Shown here: in pieces, positions 34,977-44,385 of the stretch | Numbering within the stretch: the stretch's first letter is position 1 | Layout of the letters: the number at the start of each line of letters is the position of its first letter | From: an uncultured Alphaproteobacteria bacterium | GTDB taxonomy: Bacteria; Pseudomonadota; Alphaproteobacteria; Micavibrionales; Micavibrionaceae | DNA: 64,000 nucleotides | Assembly: GCA_900696495.1 (NCBI GenBank) | Contig: CAADGI010000023.1 | Location: 62,001 to 126,000 of the forward strand | Reading direction: 5' to 3' | The notes under the pieces: generated by a model | What the model saw: only the letters and a program-made list of their open reading frames with translations | Told to the model about the DNA's origin: nothing | Databases searched by the model: none | Made by a program: the position numbers and the translations under genes

Positions 34977-36376
34977 TATAACTCCCTCACATCAGTCAGT
35001 TTACCCTTGATCGCGGCGGCGGCGGCCATGGCAGGCGACATCAGGTGCGTGCGCCCGCCGCGGCCCTGCCGGCCCTCGAAATTGCGGTTGGAGGTCGAGG
35101 CGCAGCGTTCGCCGGGTTTGAGCTGGTCGGAATTCATGCCAAGGCACATCGAGCATCCGGGCTCGCGCCAGTCAAAGCCGGATTCCTTGAAAATTTTATC
35201 GAGGCCTTCTTCCTCGGCCTGGATTTTCACGAGGCCGGAGCCGGGGACGATCATCGCCTCGACAGTGCCCGCGACCTTTTTGCCCTCGACGATTTTTGCG
35301 ACCTCGCGAAGGTCTTCAATGCGCGCGTTGGTGCAGGAACCGATGAAAACTTTATCGATGACGATATCCTGCATTTTCGTGCCGGGCGTGAGCGCCATGT
35401 ATTCCAGCATGCGTTCGACCGACTTTTTCTTGTTCGGATCGGCGAAATCGGCGGGCGAGGGAACGGAGCCGGTAATCGGCACGATGTCCTCGGGCGTCGT
35501 CCCCCATGTCACCAGCGGCGGAATTTCTTCAGCCTTTAAATTGACCTCGACATCGTATTTCGCGCCGTCATCGGATTTCAGCGAGCGCCAGTAGGCAACG
35601 GCCTTGTCCCAGTTGTCGTTCTTCGGCGCCATCGGACGGCCCTTGATATATTTGAACGTGGTTTCATCGGGCGCGATCATCCCGGCGCGCGCGCCGCCTT
35701 CGATCGACATGTTGCACATGGTCATGCGGCCCGCCATCGACAGGTTGCGCACCGCTTCGCCCGCATATTCGATCACGTAGCCCGTGCCGCCCGCCGTGCC
35801 GATTTTGCCGATGATGGCTAAAATCATATCCTTCGCCGTGACGCCGGGCGAAAGTTTTCCATCCACCGTGATACGCATGGTCTTTGCCGGTTTTTGAATC
35901 AGTGTTTGCGTCGCCAGGACATGTTCGACTTCGGACGTGCCGATGCCGAACGCCAGCGCGCCGAACGCGCCATGCGTGGAAGTGTGCGAGTCGCCGCAGA
36001 CGATTGTCATGCCGGGCTGCGTGAATCCCTGCTCGGGGCCGATGATGTGGACGATACCCTGGCGCTTGTCTTTCATGTCGAACAGCGTGATGCCGAACTC
36101 GGCGCAGTTTTTCGACAGCGTTTCGATCTGGATGCGGCTTTCTTCTTCTTTAATCGGCAGGCTGCGGTCGTAAGTCGGCACGTTGTGATCGGCGACCGCC
36201 AGCGTGGCTTCCGGCCTGCGCACCTTGCGCCTGGCCATGCGCAATCCTTCGAACGCCTGCGGCGACGTCACCTCGTGCACAAGGTGACGGTCGATATACA
36301 GCACGCAGGTGCCGTCATCGGTGCGGTGGACGACATGCTCGTCCCAGATTTTCTCGAATAATGTGCGCGGTTTCAT
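34976..36376 (-). CDS. leuC: 3-isopropylmalate dehydratase large subunit
   Basis: Aconitase-family [4Fe-4S] enzyme of leucine synthesis. The 466 residues include [12 protein letters not shown] at the start, [20 protein letters not shown], the cluster cysteines in [13 protein letters not shown] and GCSMCLGMN, and the [20 protein letters not shown] end motif. It is complete and is the first gene of leuC-HD-leuD. No attenuator peptide rich in Leu codons was recognised in the spacer upstream. Confidence 0.97.
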   Translation of the reverse strand: MKPRTLFEKIWDEHVVHRTDDGTCVLYIDRHLVHEVTSPQAFEGLRMARRKVRRPEATLAVADHNVPTYDRSLPIKEEESRIQIETLSKNCAEFGITLFDMKDKRQGIVHIIGPEQGFTQPGMTIVCGDSHTSTHGAFGALAFGIGTSEVEHVLATQTLIQKPAKTMRITVDGKLSPGVTAKDMILAIIGKIGTAGGTGYVIEYAGEAVRNLSMAGRMTMCNMSIEGGARAGMIAPDETTFKYIKGRPMAPKNDNWDKAVAYWRSLKSDDGAKYDVEVNLKAEEIPPLVTWGTTPEDIVPITGSVPSPADFADPNKKKSVERMLEYMALTPGTKMQDIVIDKVFIGSCTNARIEDLREVAKIVEGKKVAGTVEAMIVPGSGLVKIQAEEEGLDKIFKESGFDWREPGCSMCLGMNSDQLKPGERCASTSNRNFEGRQGRGGRTHLMSPAMAAAAAIKGKLTDVREL

Positions 36377-36511
36377 AGTCTGGAATAAAGCATAAATTCT
36401 CTTGCGAAATCAATTATTTCTAAGGCGCCGCGGCATTAATAAAGCCGCAATCTATTTCCAATAAACTAGGCCTTGCAGTGCATTAACACAATAACCGGGG
36501 GTTTTAAAATC

Positions 36512-36796
36512 ATGTTTCATCATATCACCGAAGGCGTTCCCGTGCAGTTCAGCCTCGACCAGGGACTGGTCCGCATCACGTTTTCCGACCCGGCCTATGT
36601 GCGCTCCGACGCGATCATCTTCAACCGTGCGGATTGCAGCCTGCATGCCGTCCTGAACGAAGGTCTGCACCTGATCGGGCGCGTTGAAGGCGAACTGAGC
36701 AAAACCTTCGCCGCGACATCCGAAGTCGTGCTCGCCGCGCCGCATTATTATTCGGGCGCGATCGATCTCAGAACACCGTTGATCGTGAAAAACTAA
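36512..36796 (+). CDS. small hypothetical protein
   Basis: A 94-residue protein of unknown function (FSLDQGLVRITFSDPAYVRS, HAVLNEGLHLIGRVEGELS). Mixed beta/alpha composition, no signal peptide or membrane segment. Codon use agrees with neighbouring genes, which supports it as real. The ATG is preferred over an upstream in-frame start. It is isolated between leuC (divergent) and a palindromic repeat. Confidence 0.55.
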   Translation: MFHHITEGVPVQFSLDQGLVRITFSDPAYVRSDAIIFNRADCSLHAVLNEGLHLIGRVEGELSKTFAATSEVVLAAPHYYSGAIDLRTPLIVKN

Positions 36797-36805
36797 TTTC
36801 AGATT

Positions 36806-36925
36806 TGTCACCCCCGCGAAGGCGGGGGTCTGGCTACAAATAAAGCGCGGCGCTTTCGCGCCGCACATTTTATTCCGGATCCCCGTTCTGCGTTCGCCTT
36901 GCAGGCTCACTGGCCGGGGATGACA
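36806..36925. repeat. palindromic repeat of the TGTCACCCCCGCG family
   Basis: Arms TGTCACCCCCGCGAAGGCGG (from 36806) and a partner ending CCGGGGATGACA (to 36925) enclose a separate GCGCGGCG-type hairpin at about 36845-36863. It fills the gap between the small gene and rplS and may serve as a terminator for both. Confidence 0.8.
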
Positions 36926-36933
36926 GGAAAGAA

Positions 36934-37413
36934 TTACTTCTTTTTCTTTTCTTTTTTCTCGCCGTCGGCGGGCTTTTCTTTCTTCGCCTTGTTGGCCTTC
37001 TGTTCGGCCTTCAGGGCGGCTTCCGCTGCCAGGCTTTCCTCGTCGAAACCGTGACCGGTGGTGCGCTCGGTGATACGCGCCGATTTACCCGAACGGTCGC
37101 GCAGGTAGTAGAGCTTCGCGCGGCGGATAGACCCCTTACGCAGGAGTTCGATGCTGTCGATGCGCGGGCTGAAGAGGGGGAATACGCGTTCCACGCCTTC
37201 GCCGTAGCTGATCTTGCGGACGGTGAAATTCTCGTTGAGACCTGCGCCGGCGCGGCCGATGCAGATGCCCTCATAAGCCTGGATACGCTCGCGGGAGCCT
37301 TCCTTGACCTTGACGTTGACCTTGACGGTGTCGCCGGGGCTGAATTCGGGGATCTTCTTGTCTCCCCGGATTTTCTGAAGCTGTTTCGCTTCGAATTTTT
37401 CCAATACGTTCAT
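36934..37413 (-). CDS. rplS: 50S ribosomal protein L19
   Basis: Subunit-interface ribosomal protein. The conserved part (residues 1-120) includes [38 protein letters not shown] and a C-terminal [17 protein letters not shown]. The last 40 residues are a Lys/Glu/Ala-rich extension ending in poly-lysine, longer than the usual L19. It is the distal member of the classical rpsP-rimM-trmD-rplS order, here separated from trmD by a gene on the opposite strand. Confidence 0.96.
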   Translation of the reverse strand: MNVLEKFEAKQLQKIRGDKKIPEFSPGDTVKVNVKVKEGSRERIQAYEGICIGRAGAGLNENFTVRKISYGEGVERVFPLFSPRIDSIELLRKGSIRRAKLYYLRDRSGKSARITERTTGHGFDEESLAAEAALKAEQKANKAKKEKPADGEKKEKKKK

Positions 37414-37625
37414 CGTTTTCTTCCCTTATACGATCCCGAAATACCCTTACGGGCGCGGACCGCTTATCGTTTTATGGGTTAAAATCTGGTGGTCTTATAC
37501 AGGGGGGAAAGCCCAAAAGCAAAGAAAAAAACCTCAAAAACCACCCAAGGAACAGCAGGGTCTGGGCGTCCAACCCTATATATGTTAGACCAGACCAACC
37601 CCGATTAAGCCAAATGGAGGTATTT

Positions 37626-38378
37626 ATGAGGTTTTTCCTGATTTTAAGCGTAATTGCAGCCGGTTTTGCGGCCCCGGCCATGGCCCAGGAGGCCAGCCTG
37701 GTCAAGCCCGGCCAGACTGTCCTGAATATCTCGGCCAGCGAGCGCCAGACCGTCCAGCAGGACCTTCTGACGGCCTCCCTGCGTTATGAGACGGAAGGCC
37801 CGGATTCAGCCGCCCTCCAGAGCAAGATCAATGCTTTGATTACCAAGGCGCTTGAGGCCGGGAAGAAATACAAGGATGTCCAGGTCGCGACCGACCATTA
37901 TTATGTTTATCCCTACGACCCCAACCAGCAGCCGCATCCCGACCCGGAAGAGAAGATCGAAAAACATGAGAAAAAGCCGATCGTCTGGCGCGGCAACCAG
38001 GGCCTGAACATGAAGAGCAAGAATTCAGCCGACCTGCTGAAACTGCTCGGCGAATTGCAGGCGATGGGCATGCAGACCAATAACCTCTCTTATACGCTCT
38101 CGCCGGAATCGTTTGAGACCGTGCGCGACGGGCTCATGGAATCCGCGCTCACCAAGCTGCGCGAGAAGGCCGAGCGTGCCGCCAAAGCGCTTGGCAAGAA
38201 AGAGGCCGAACTGGTCGAGGTCAATGTCGACACGGCCTATCCCAACTACCCGGTGCCGATGATGGCCCGCGCCGAGATGGCAGGGCAGGCAATGGATATG
38301 AAGTACGCCGCGCCGACCGCCAGCCCCGGCGATTCCGAAATCACGCTGACGGTGAGTGCGAGAGCGGTGTTAAAATAA
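37626..38378 (+). CDS. exported SIMPL-domain (DUF541) protein
   Basis: A 250-residue periplasmic protein. A signal peptide ends APAMAQ. The SIMPL/DUF541 fold follows, with VLNISASERQTVQQDLLTAS at the start and SYTLSPESFETVRDGLMESA, LREKAERAAKALGKKEAELV and ITLTVSARAVL toward the end. The family includes BP26/OMP28; its role is unclear, with stress links reported. GGAGG stands six bases before the ATG. It interrupts the usual trmD-rplS order, facing the opposite way. Confidence 0.85.
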   Translation: MRFFLILSVIAAGFAAPAMAQEASLVKPGQTVLNISASERQTVQQDLLTASLRYETEGPDSAALQSKINALITKALEAGKKYKDVQVATDHYYVYPYDPNQQPHPDPEEKIEKHEKKPIVWRGNQGLNMKSKNSADLLKLLGELQAMGMQTNNLSYTLSPESFETVRDGLMESALTKLREKAERAAKALGKKEAELVEVNVDTAYPNYPVPMMARAEMAGQAMDMKYAAPTASPGDSEITLTVSARAVLK

Positions 38379-38385
38379 AAATTCT

Positions 38386-38463
38386 AACCACAGCGAACAC
38401 AGCGAATACACAGGGGCCTGTTGCGCAAGACGCGCTGTGATTTCGCCTGTGGCCGCTGTGGTT
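38386..38463. repeat. 78-bp palindromic element, copy 2 (trmD side)
   Basis: Same length and arms as copies at 33613 and 56298: AACCACAGCGAACACAGCGA at one end, the inverted CTGTGGCCGCTGTGGTT at the other, with differences concentrated in the loop. It lies between the converging SIMPL and trmD genes, where it could act as a bidirectional terminator. Confidence 0.9.
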
Positions 38464-38468
38464 AAATA

Positions 38469-39158
38469 TTATTTTTTTATTAAATCAGGCCGGACTTTGC
38501 GGGTAAGTTCTTCCGATTGTTTTTGCCGCCATTCTTTTACCTTGGCGTGATTGCCCGAGGTCAGCACATCCGGAACGATATGGGTTTTGCCGTGCGAATC
38601 CGTCCACTCGGCGGGCCGGGTGTAATGCGGATATTCCAGCAAATTGTTTGAAAAACTTTCCTCGCCCGCGGTTTCCTCGTTGCCCATGACGCCGGGCAGC
38701 AGGCGGATGCACGCATCCATCAAAATCATCGCCGCCGGCTCGCCGCCGGACAGAACGTAATCGCCGATGCTGATCTCTTCGAATTTATGCGCGTCCAGCA
38801 CGCGCTGGTCGACGCCTTCATAACGCCCGCATAATAGCGTGAGATGCTGGTCCTTCAGTTCTTCCGCCAGTTTCTGCGTCAGCGGCCTCCCGCGCGGGGA
38901 AAGATAAATCCGGCGGCCCGGGTCTTTAATTGAAAGCAGGGCGGCTTCGATGATATCGGCGCGCATCACCATCCCCGCGCCGCCGCCAAAGGGCGTGTCA
39001 TCAACCGTCTTATGTTTGTCCTGCGCGAAGTCGCGGATATTGATCGCCTTGTACGACCACAGGCCTTTCTCAAGCGCCTTGCCGCTCAAGGATTGCCCGA
39101 GCATGCCGGGAAACATTTCCGGGAAGAGGGTTAAAATATTTACAGTCCAGGGTTTCAT
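38469..39158 (-). CDS. trmD: tRNA (guanine-37-N1)-methyltransferase
   Basis: SAM-dependent enzyme that methylates G37 of tRNAs reading CNN codons, preventing frameshifts. The 229 residues show the SPOUT trefoil-knot motifs: LTLFPEMFPG, DDTPFGGGAGMVM, YLSPRGRPLTQKLAEEL, LLCGRYEGVDQRVLD and EISIGDYVLSGGEPAAM. Complete. It is downstream of rimM with an 87-bp palindrome in the gap. Confidence 0.97.
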   Translation of the reverse strand: MKPWTVNILTLFPEMFPGMLGQSLSGKALEKGLWSYKAINIRDFAQDKHKTVDDTPFGGGAGMVMRADIIEAALLSIKDPGRRIYLSPRGRPLTQKLAEELKDQHLTLLCGRYEGVDQRVLDAHKFEEISIGDYVLSGGEPAAMILMDACIRLLPGVMGNEETAGEESFSNNLLEYPHYTRPAEWTDSHGKTHIVPDVLTSGNHAKVKEWRQKQSEELTRKVRPDLIKK

Positions 39159-39169
39159 AAAAAAATTTA

Positions 39170-39256
39170 AACCACGGAATACACTGAGTGCACGGAGATT
39201 TCACAGAGAAAATTTTCTCCGTGCCTTTCTCCATGATCTCTGTGCGCTCGGTGGTT
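39170..39256. repeat. 87-bp palindromic element between rimM and trmD
   Basis: AACCACGGAATACACTGAGT at one end and the inverted GTGCGCTCGGTGGTT at the other, with CACGGAG and CACAGAG units repeated about every ten bases in the arms. It begins one base inside the rimM stop codon. Related in design and length to those at 39762 and 40379. Confidence 0.85.
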
Positions 39257-39753
39257 CAAATCAATCCTTCCGGTATTTTGACTATGATTTTATCGCTTTG
39301 AATTTTTAAAATATTTTCTTTTATGAAAGGTAGGTAAAATGTTGCCTTTCCGGCAGGCTTTATCTCCAGCAAATCACTGGCGCCGAAATTTTTAACTGCA
39401 ACCACTTCGCCGATTTCTTTCTTGTCCTCGATAACTTTCAGGCCGATGAGATCGGCATGGTAATAGGTATTCTTGTTTTCGATTTTGGGCAAGGCGTCGC
39501 GTTCGACCCACAGCGACGTACCACGTAACGCTTCGGCGCCGTTGCGCTCGCTCACGCCCTCGACGGAGGCCAGCCAGTATTTATTCCCGGCGGAGTTTTT
39601 CATTTTAATGGAAACCTGATCCGAAGAGGTTTCGCCCGTGAAAACCGGGGAAAGCTCTTCGATCAAGAGGGGGTCTTCGCCAAAGGGCAGGATTTTCACC
39701 AGCCCTTTGACGCCGTGCGCGCTCGTTATTTTTCCAAGACAGACGCGTTTCAT
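39256..39753 (-). CDS. rimM: 16S rRNA processing/ribosome maturation factor RimM
   Basis: Binds S19 and assists assembly of the 30S head. The 165 residues have the N-terminal barrel (VCLGKITSAHGVKGLVKI) and the C-terminal PRC-barrel (YYHADLIGLKVI, VVAVKNFGASDLLEI, LPFIKENI). Its place between rpsP and trmD is the conserved bacterial order. The TGA stop overlaps the edge of the palindrome described at 39170. Confidence 0.93.
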   Translation of the reverse strand: MKRVCLGKITSAHGVKGLVKILPFGEDPLLIEELSPVFTGETSSDQVSIKMKNSAGNKYWLASVEGVSERNGAEALRGTSLWVERDALPKIENKNTYYHADLIGLKVIEDKKEIGEVVAVKNFGASDLLEIKPAGKATFYLPFIKENILKIQSDKIIVKIPEGLI

Positions 39754-39761
39754 ATTTTTTC

Positions 39762-39848
39762 ACCACGAAGTCACGAAGGTCACAAAGGACCACAAAGAAT
39801 AATATTAAAAAACTTTGTGAAACTTGGTGCTCTTTGTGCCTTCGTGGT
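39762..39848. repeat. 87-bp palindromic element between rpsP and rimM
   Basis: ACCACGAAGTCACGAAGGTC at one end and the inverted GTGCCTTCGTGGT at the other, with CACGAAG/CACAAAG units repeated at about ten-base steps and an AT-rich apex. Same length as the element at 39170 and closely related in sequence to the one at 40379. Confidence 0.87.
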
Positions 39849-39853
39849 TAATC

Positions 39854-40324
39854 TTAACCCGCCGCCTTGGCTTCTTCAGCCGGGGGAGCGGCTTCGTTCG
39901 CTGCTTCCGCCGGGGTTTCTGCAGGCGCTTCTGCCGGCGCGGGAGCCGGTGCTTCCTTGGCTGCTTTCGCGGCCTCTTCAGCGGCAGCTTTCTTCGCGGC
40001 TTTTTCCTCGACGCGGGCTTTCGCCTTCTCGCCGGGGGCCGATTTGCTCGGGCGGTTCGGCTGCTTCGGCATGTCGATCATGCCGGCCTGGCCGAGGAAC
40101 ATCGCCACGCGCTCGGACGGTTTCGCGCCCTGCTTCAGCCAGTGTTCGATACGGTCCTTTACGAGTTGAACGCGGTTTTCATCGCCCGTTTTCAGTAGCG
40201 GGTTGTACGTGCCAACGCGCTCGATGTAACGGCCGTCGCGCGGAAAACGGGAATCCGCCACCACGATACGGTAGAAGGGGAGGTTTCTGCGGCCGCCCCG
40301 GGACATTCTGATTACTACTGCCAT
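39854..40324 (-). CDS. rpsP: 30S ribosomal protein S16 with long C-terminal extension
   Basis: The first 80 residues are canonical S16 ([51 protein letters not shown]). The remaining 75 residues are an Ala/Pro/Glu/Lys-rich tail, probably disordered, making the protein nearly twice the usual length. Extended S16 tails occur in alphaproteobacteria. It lies downstream of ffh and upstream of rimM. Confidence 0.96.
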   Translation of the reverse strand: MAVVIRMSRGGRRNLPFYRIVVADSRFPRDGRYIERVGTYNPLLKTGDENRVQLVKDRIEHWLKQGAKPSERVAMFLGQAGMIDMPKQPNRPSKSAPGEKAKARVEEKAAKKAAAEEAAKAAKEAPAPAPAEAPAETPAEAANEAAPPAEEAKAAG

Positions 40325-40378
40325 TGTACTTCTCCTTTAGGTGTTGAAAGTTAAAAAAATTAAAAAACAAAAAAATTC

Positions 40379-40466
40379 ACCACGAAGACGCGAAGGACAC
40401 TAGGTTGCACAAAGTATTTTTAATATTTTTCTTTGTGATTCTTCGTGATCTTTGTGTCTTCGTGGT
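40379..40466. repeat. 88-bp palindromic element between ffh and rpsP
   Basis: ACCACGAAGACGCGAAGGAC at one end, inverted TTTGTGTCTTCGTGGT at the other, AT-rich apex. Closest relative is the element at 39762. It fills most of the 148-base ffh-rpsP spacer. Confidence 0.87.
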
Positions 40467-40472
40467 TAAAAA

Positions 40473-41954
40473 TCATTTTTTACTTCCCCCATGCATCTTT
40501 CCGCCGGGGGCGAAAGGGTTAGGGCCGAGCGCGCCGTCATCCATCGCGGCCATGTCTTCGCCGAGCGCGTCCGGGTCCATCGATTGCGCGAGCATGGACA
40601 AATCGTCCATCTTGCCGCCGGTCATCTTGTTCATCATGCCCATCATTTTGCCGGCGCCCATTTTTTTGACCTGGCGCATCATCTTTTGCATCTGCTCAAG
40701 CTGCTTGGTGAGTTTATTGACGTCCTGCACCGACGTGCCCGATCCATTCGCGATCCGGATGCGGCGCTTGGCGTTCAGCAGTTCCGGTTTCGCGCGCTCG
40801 GTCACGGTCATGGAAAGAATGATCGCTTCCTGGCGCTTCATAAGTGATTCATCGACGCCCGCATTCTCAAGCTGTGCCGCCATATTGCCGAGGCCGGGCA
40901 GGAGCTTCATCATCGCGCCCATGCCGCCCATTTTCTTCATCTGTTGCATCTGGCTGAGCAGGTCGTTGAAATCGAATTTTCCCTTCTGGAATTTCTGCGC
41001 CATTTTCGCGGCGTCTTCGCGGTCGACGGTTTCGATGGTTTTCTCGACGAGCGAAACGATGTCGCCCATGCCGAGAATGCGGCCCGCGATACGGTCGGGG
41101 TGGAACTGCTCCAGCGCGTCGATCTTCTCGCCCGTACCGATCAGCTTGATCGGCTTGCCGGTCACGGCCTTCATCGACATCGCCGCGCCGCCGCGCGCAT
41201 CGCCGTCGACGCGGGTTAACATTATTCCCGTCAGCGCCACGCGGGCGTCGAAATTCTTGGCGGTGTTGACGGCATCCTGACCCGTCATCGCGTCGGCAAC
41301 CAGCAGGACTTCGACCGGGTTCGTGGCTCTCTTGACGGCTTCGACCTCTTTCATAAGCTCTTCATCGATCGACAGACGGCCCGCCGTGTCGAGCATGACG
41401 ATGTCGTAACCTTCTTTGCGGCCTGTATCCATCGCGCGTTTCGCGATATCGACGGGCTTCTGGCCCTCAATAACGGGCAGCGTGGCGATGCCTGTCTGCG
41501 TGCCGAGCTGCTTCAATTGTTCCTGCGCGGCGGGACGGTAGATGTCCAGCGACGCCATCAAAACTTTTTTCTTCTGCTTGTCGGTTAGGAATTTCGCGAT
41601 CTTCGCGGTGGAGGTCGTTTTACCCGAGCCCTGCAATCCGACCATGAGATAGGCGGCAGGGGCCGAGCCGGGTTTCAGTTCCTGCGCCTCGGAACCGAGC
41701 ATCTTCACGAGTTCATCGTGAACAATTTTAACAATCTGCTGGCCGGGATTGACGCCCTTGATGACATCCTGGCCGACGGCCTTTTTCTTGATGCTCTCGA
41801 TGAAATCCTTGACGACCGGGAGGGCGACGTCGGCCTCGAGCAGCGCGACGCGGATCTCGCGCGCCACCGACATGACGTCGTTCTCGGACAAGCTGCCTTT
41901 GCCGCGCAGCTTCGTGAACACATTTCCAAGTTTCGTACTTAAGCTTTCAAACAT
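40473..41954 (-). CDS. ffh: signal recognition particle protein Ffh (SRP54)
   Basis: GTPase that binds 4.5S RNA and signal sequences of nascent membrane proteins. From the ATG at 41954 the 493 residues open MFESLSTKLGNVFTKLRGKG (N domain). The G domain follows (VGLQGSGKTTSTAKIA, DTAGRLSIDEELM, TRVDGDARGGAAMS), then the Met-rich M domain (MQQMKKMGGMGAMMKLLPG, RIANGSGTSVQDVNKL). A Gly/Met-rich tail ends the protein. A longer upstream reading is rejected because the conserved family N-terminus begins here. First gene of ffh-rpsP-rimM-trmD; the SRP receptor gene ftsY lies 3 kb away. Confidence 0.97.
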   Translation of the reverse strand: MFESLSTKLGNVFTKLRGKGSLSENDVMSVAREIRVALLEADVALPVVKDFIESIKKKAVGQDVIKGVNPGQQIVKIVHDELVKMLGSEAQELKPGSAPAAYLMVGLQGSGKTTSTAKIAKFLTDKQKKKVLMASLDIYRPAAQEQLKQLGTQTGIATLPVIEGQKPVDIAKRAMDTGRKEGYDIVMLDTAGRLSIDEELMKEVEAVKRATNPVEVLLVADAMTGQDAVNTAKNFDARVALTGIMLTRVDGDARGGAAMSMKAVTGKPIKLIGTGEKIDALEQFHPDRIAGRILGMGDIVSLVEKTIETVDREDAAKMAQKFQKGKFDFNDLLSQMQQMKKMGGMGAMMKLLPGLGNMAAQLENAGVDESLMKRQEAIILSMTVTERAKPELLNAKRRIRIANGSGTSVQDVNKLTKQLEQMQKMMRQVKKMGAGKMMGMMNKMTGGKMDDLSMLAQSMDPDALGEDMAAMDDGALGPNPFAPGGKMHGGSKK

Positions 41955-42117
41955 AAAAAACACCTTGGCCGCGCTGAGCGTAATCGCCGGGCGCGGTGTA
42001 TCCGTGGACACTGACTTCAGGTCTGTCAGTGGAATGGCCGGAAATTAGGGGGTAAGGGGTTTAAAGTCAAGGTTTTATAGCCTTTTAGCGGCCTATGCTC
42101 TATATTCCTGTTCCTGT

Positions 42118-42185
42118 TGTCATCCCGGCGGAAGCCGGGATCGGGTTGATAAGGGCACCGGATTCCGGCTTTCGCCGGAATGACA
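42118..42185. repeat. palindromic repeat upstream of dapF
   Basis: Arms TGTCATCCCGGCGGAAGCCG and the partner ending TTCGCCGGAATGACA. Member of the TGTCA...TGACA family scattered through this half of the window. It occupies the 253-base spacer between the divergent ffh and dapF genes. Confidence 0.82.
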
Positions 42186-42207
42186 GTTGGGTAAGGGATT
42201 GAAAAAC

Positions 42208-43017
42208 ATGCGCTTTATCAAGATGCACGGCCTCGGCAACGACTTTGTCATCCTGGACTTCCGGGATGGTTCGACTCCCATCGGGCGCGCCCAAATGGAG
42301 AAAATCGCCAACCGCAAGACCGGCATCGGCTGCGACCAGCTGATTATCCTCCAGCCCAAAAAGAACCCTGAGTCAGCCCTGTTTATGGCGATTTATAACC
42401 AGGACGGCTCCGAGGCCGAGGCCTGCGGCAATGCGACGCGCTGCGTGGCCTCTCTCATCATGAATGAAACCGGCAAGGATATGACTGTGATCGAAACGGT
42501 GGCTGGAATGCTGCCGTGCTGGCGCGAGCCTGACGGCCGTATCACCGCCGACATGGGCGAGCCGAAATTCGGCTGGAAGGATGTCCCGCTGGCGAAAGAG
42601 ATCGACACGCTCCATCTCGGCATTGGCGAGGGGAATGTCAAAGACCCGGTCGGCGTCAATGTCGGCAACCCGCACGCCGTGTTTTTTGTCGACAACGTTG
42701 AAAAATTGGACGTTTCTAAAATCGGGCCGCGTTTTGAATCCGACGAGCTGTTCCCGAGCAAAACCAATGTTGAGTTCGTCGAAGTGCGCAGCCCGAAAGA
42801 ATTAAGAATGCGCGTCTGGGAACGCAACGCCGGTGAAACCCATGCCTGCGGCTCGGGCGCCTGCGCGACTTTGGTGGCGGCAGTCCGCAGGGGATTGGCC
42901 GACCGCAAGGCCGATATCGTGCTGGATGGCGGCACGCTCAGCATTCACTGGCGCGATGACAACCATGTCCTGATGACCGGCGCCGCCGCCTACGTATTTG
43001 ACGGAACATTAAAATAA
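42208..43017 (+). CDS. dapF: diaminopimelate epimerase
   Basis: Interconverts LL- and meso-diaminopimelate for lysine and peptidoglycan. The 269 residues have MRFIKMHGLGNDFVILD at the start, the two catalytic cysteines in EACGNATRC and HACGSGACA, and paired domains (FLVDNVEKLD region, VEFVEVRS). The ATG follows a TAAGGGA site and begins at the conserved N-terminus. Its downstream neighbour mtaB is the usual alphaproteobacterial partner. Confidence 0.96.
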   Translation: MRFIKMHGLGNDFVILDFRDGSTPIGRAQMEKIANRKTGIGCDQLIILQPKKNPESALFMAIYNQDGSEAEACGNATRCVASLIMNETGKDMTVIETVAGMLPCWREPDGRITADMGEPKFGWKDVPLAKEIDTLHLGIGEGNVKDPVGVNVGNPHAVFFVDNVEKLDVSKIGPRFESDELFPSKTNVEFVEVRSPKELRMRVWERNAGETHACGSGACATLVAAVRRGLADRKADIVLDGGTLSIHWRDDNHVLMTGAAAYVFDGTLK

Positions 43018-43023
43018 GTAGTA

Positions 43024-43096
43024 TTAAACGCCACGCACGCGACTGTCGCCACGTATTTGTAGTATTCGTTGCGTTCGTAGCGATCGTTGCGTTTAA
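43024..43096. repeat. 73-bp palindromic element between dapF and mtaB
   Basis: Ends TTAAACGCCACGCACGCGAC and the inverted CGATCGTTGCGTTTAA, with CACG/ACGC units spaced about nine to ten bases. Same design as the elements in the ffh operon but with a different unit sequence; single copy here. Confidence 0.65.
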
Positions 43097-43116
43097 ATTT
43101 TTTTATTTTTAAAAAA

Positions 43117-44373
43117 ATGAATCAAAAAGAACCACAAATTGTGACTTTTGGCTGCCGCCTCAATGTCTATGAATCCGAGGTGATGAAGACGCACGCCAGA
43201 AAGGCCGGGCTTCAGGACGCCATCATTTTCAACACCTGTGCTGTGACCAAAGAAGCCGAGCGCCAGGCCCGCCAATCGATCAGGAAAGCCCGCCGCGAGA
43301 ACCCCGGCGCGAAAATCATCGTCACCGGTTGCTCCGCGCAGGTGAACCCGAAAATGTATTCTGAAATGCCGGAAGTGAACCGGATCATCGGCAACGATCT
43401 GAAACTCAAACCCGAGACATGGGGGCTCGAGAGCGAAGAACGCGTTCTGGTCAACGACATCATGTCGGTCAAGGAAACGGCGGGGCATCTGCTCACCGGG
43501 TTCGAGGACCGCAGCCGCGCATTCATACAGGTGCAAAACGGATGCGACCACCGCTGCACCTTCTGCATTATCCCCTATGGCCGCGGCAATTCGCGTTCGG
43601 TGCCCATCGGCGTTATTGTTGACCAGGTTCGCGCGCTGGTGACGGCGGGCTACAAGGAAATCGTCATGAGCGGCGTGGATATAACATCCTACGGTCCCGA
43701 TCTTCCCGGTTCGCCGACGCTCGGCCAGATGATCCGCCGCGTTCTGGCGCTGGTTCCTGAATTGCCAAGACTGAGATTATCTTCGCTCGACCCCGTGGAG
43801 ATCGATGAAGATCTGTGGAGATTGATTGCCGGGGAACCGCGCTTCATGCCGCATCTTCATCTTTCATTACAGGCCGGCGACGACCTGATATTGAAGCGCA
43901 TGAAACGCCGCCACTTGCGCGACGATGTTATTAATATGTGTAGTCGCGCGCGCTCCTACCGCCCTGACATCGCCTATGGCGCCGATATCATCGCCGGTTT
44001 CCCGACCGAAACGGAAGAAATGTTCCAGCGCACGATGGACATCGTCGAGGAATGCGGGCTGACTTTCCTGCATGTGTTCCCTTATTCGGAACGCGAAGGC
44101 ACACCCGCCGCCCGTATGCCGTCGGTGGACAAGGCCGTGCGCAAGGAACGCGCCGCGCGTTTGCGTAATCTCGGCGAAAAACAGCTTCAGAAATTCCTGC
44201 ATGAAAACGTTAATAAAAAAATGCAGGGCATCGTTGAAAAGGGGAATATCGCCCGCACCGAAAATTTCGCGCCCGTCGCGTTCGAAGGCGATATCGAGGC
44301 CGGTAGTCTTATTCACGTCTATACAACCGGCGTTAAAAATAATACCCTGATAGGCGACGTTCTGTCGCAATAA
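43117..44373 (+). CDS. mtaB: tRNA t6A37 methylthiotransferase
   Basis: Radical SAM enzyme that converts t6A to ms2t6A at position 37 of ANN-decoding tRNAs. The 418 residues have the MTTase N-domain cysteines (TFGCRLNVYES, NTCAVT, VTGCSAQ), the radical SAM motif CDHRCTFC with IPYGRGNSRS, and a C-terminal TRAM-like part. The ATG at 43117 is preferred to an upstream in-frame one that would extend into the palindrome. The dapF-mtaB-ftsY order is common in alphaproteobacteria; here an extra gene is inserted before ftsY. Confidence 0.93.
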   Translation: MNQKEPQIVTFGCRLNVYESEVMKTHARKAGLQDAIIFNTCAVTKEAERQARQSIRKARRENPGAKIIVTGCSAQVNPKMYSEMPEVNRIIGNDLKLKPETWGLESEERVLVNDIMSVKETAGHLLTGFEDRSRAFIQVQNGCDHRCTFCIIPYGRGNSRSVPIGVIVDQVRALVTAGYKEIVMSGVDITSYGPDLPGSPTLGQMIRRVLALVPELPRLRLSSLDPVEIDEDLWRLIAGEPRFMPHLHLSLQAGDDLILKRMKRRHLRDDVINMCSRARSYRPDIAYGADIIAGFPTETEEMFQRTMDIVEECGLTFLHVFPYSEREGTPAARMPSVDKAVRKERAARLRNLGEKQLQKFLHENVNKKMQGIVEKGNIARTENFAPVAFEGDIEAGSLIHVYTTGVKNNTLIGDVLSQ

Positions 44374-44385
44374 CTACGTTTCTTC

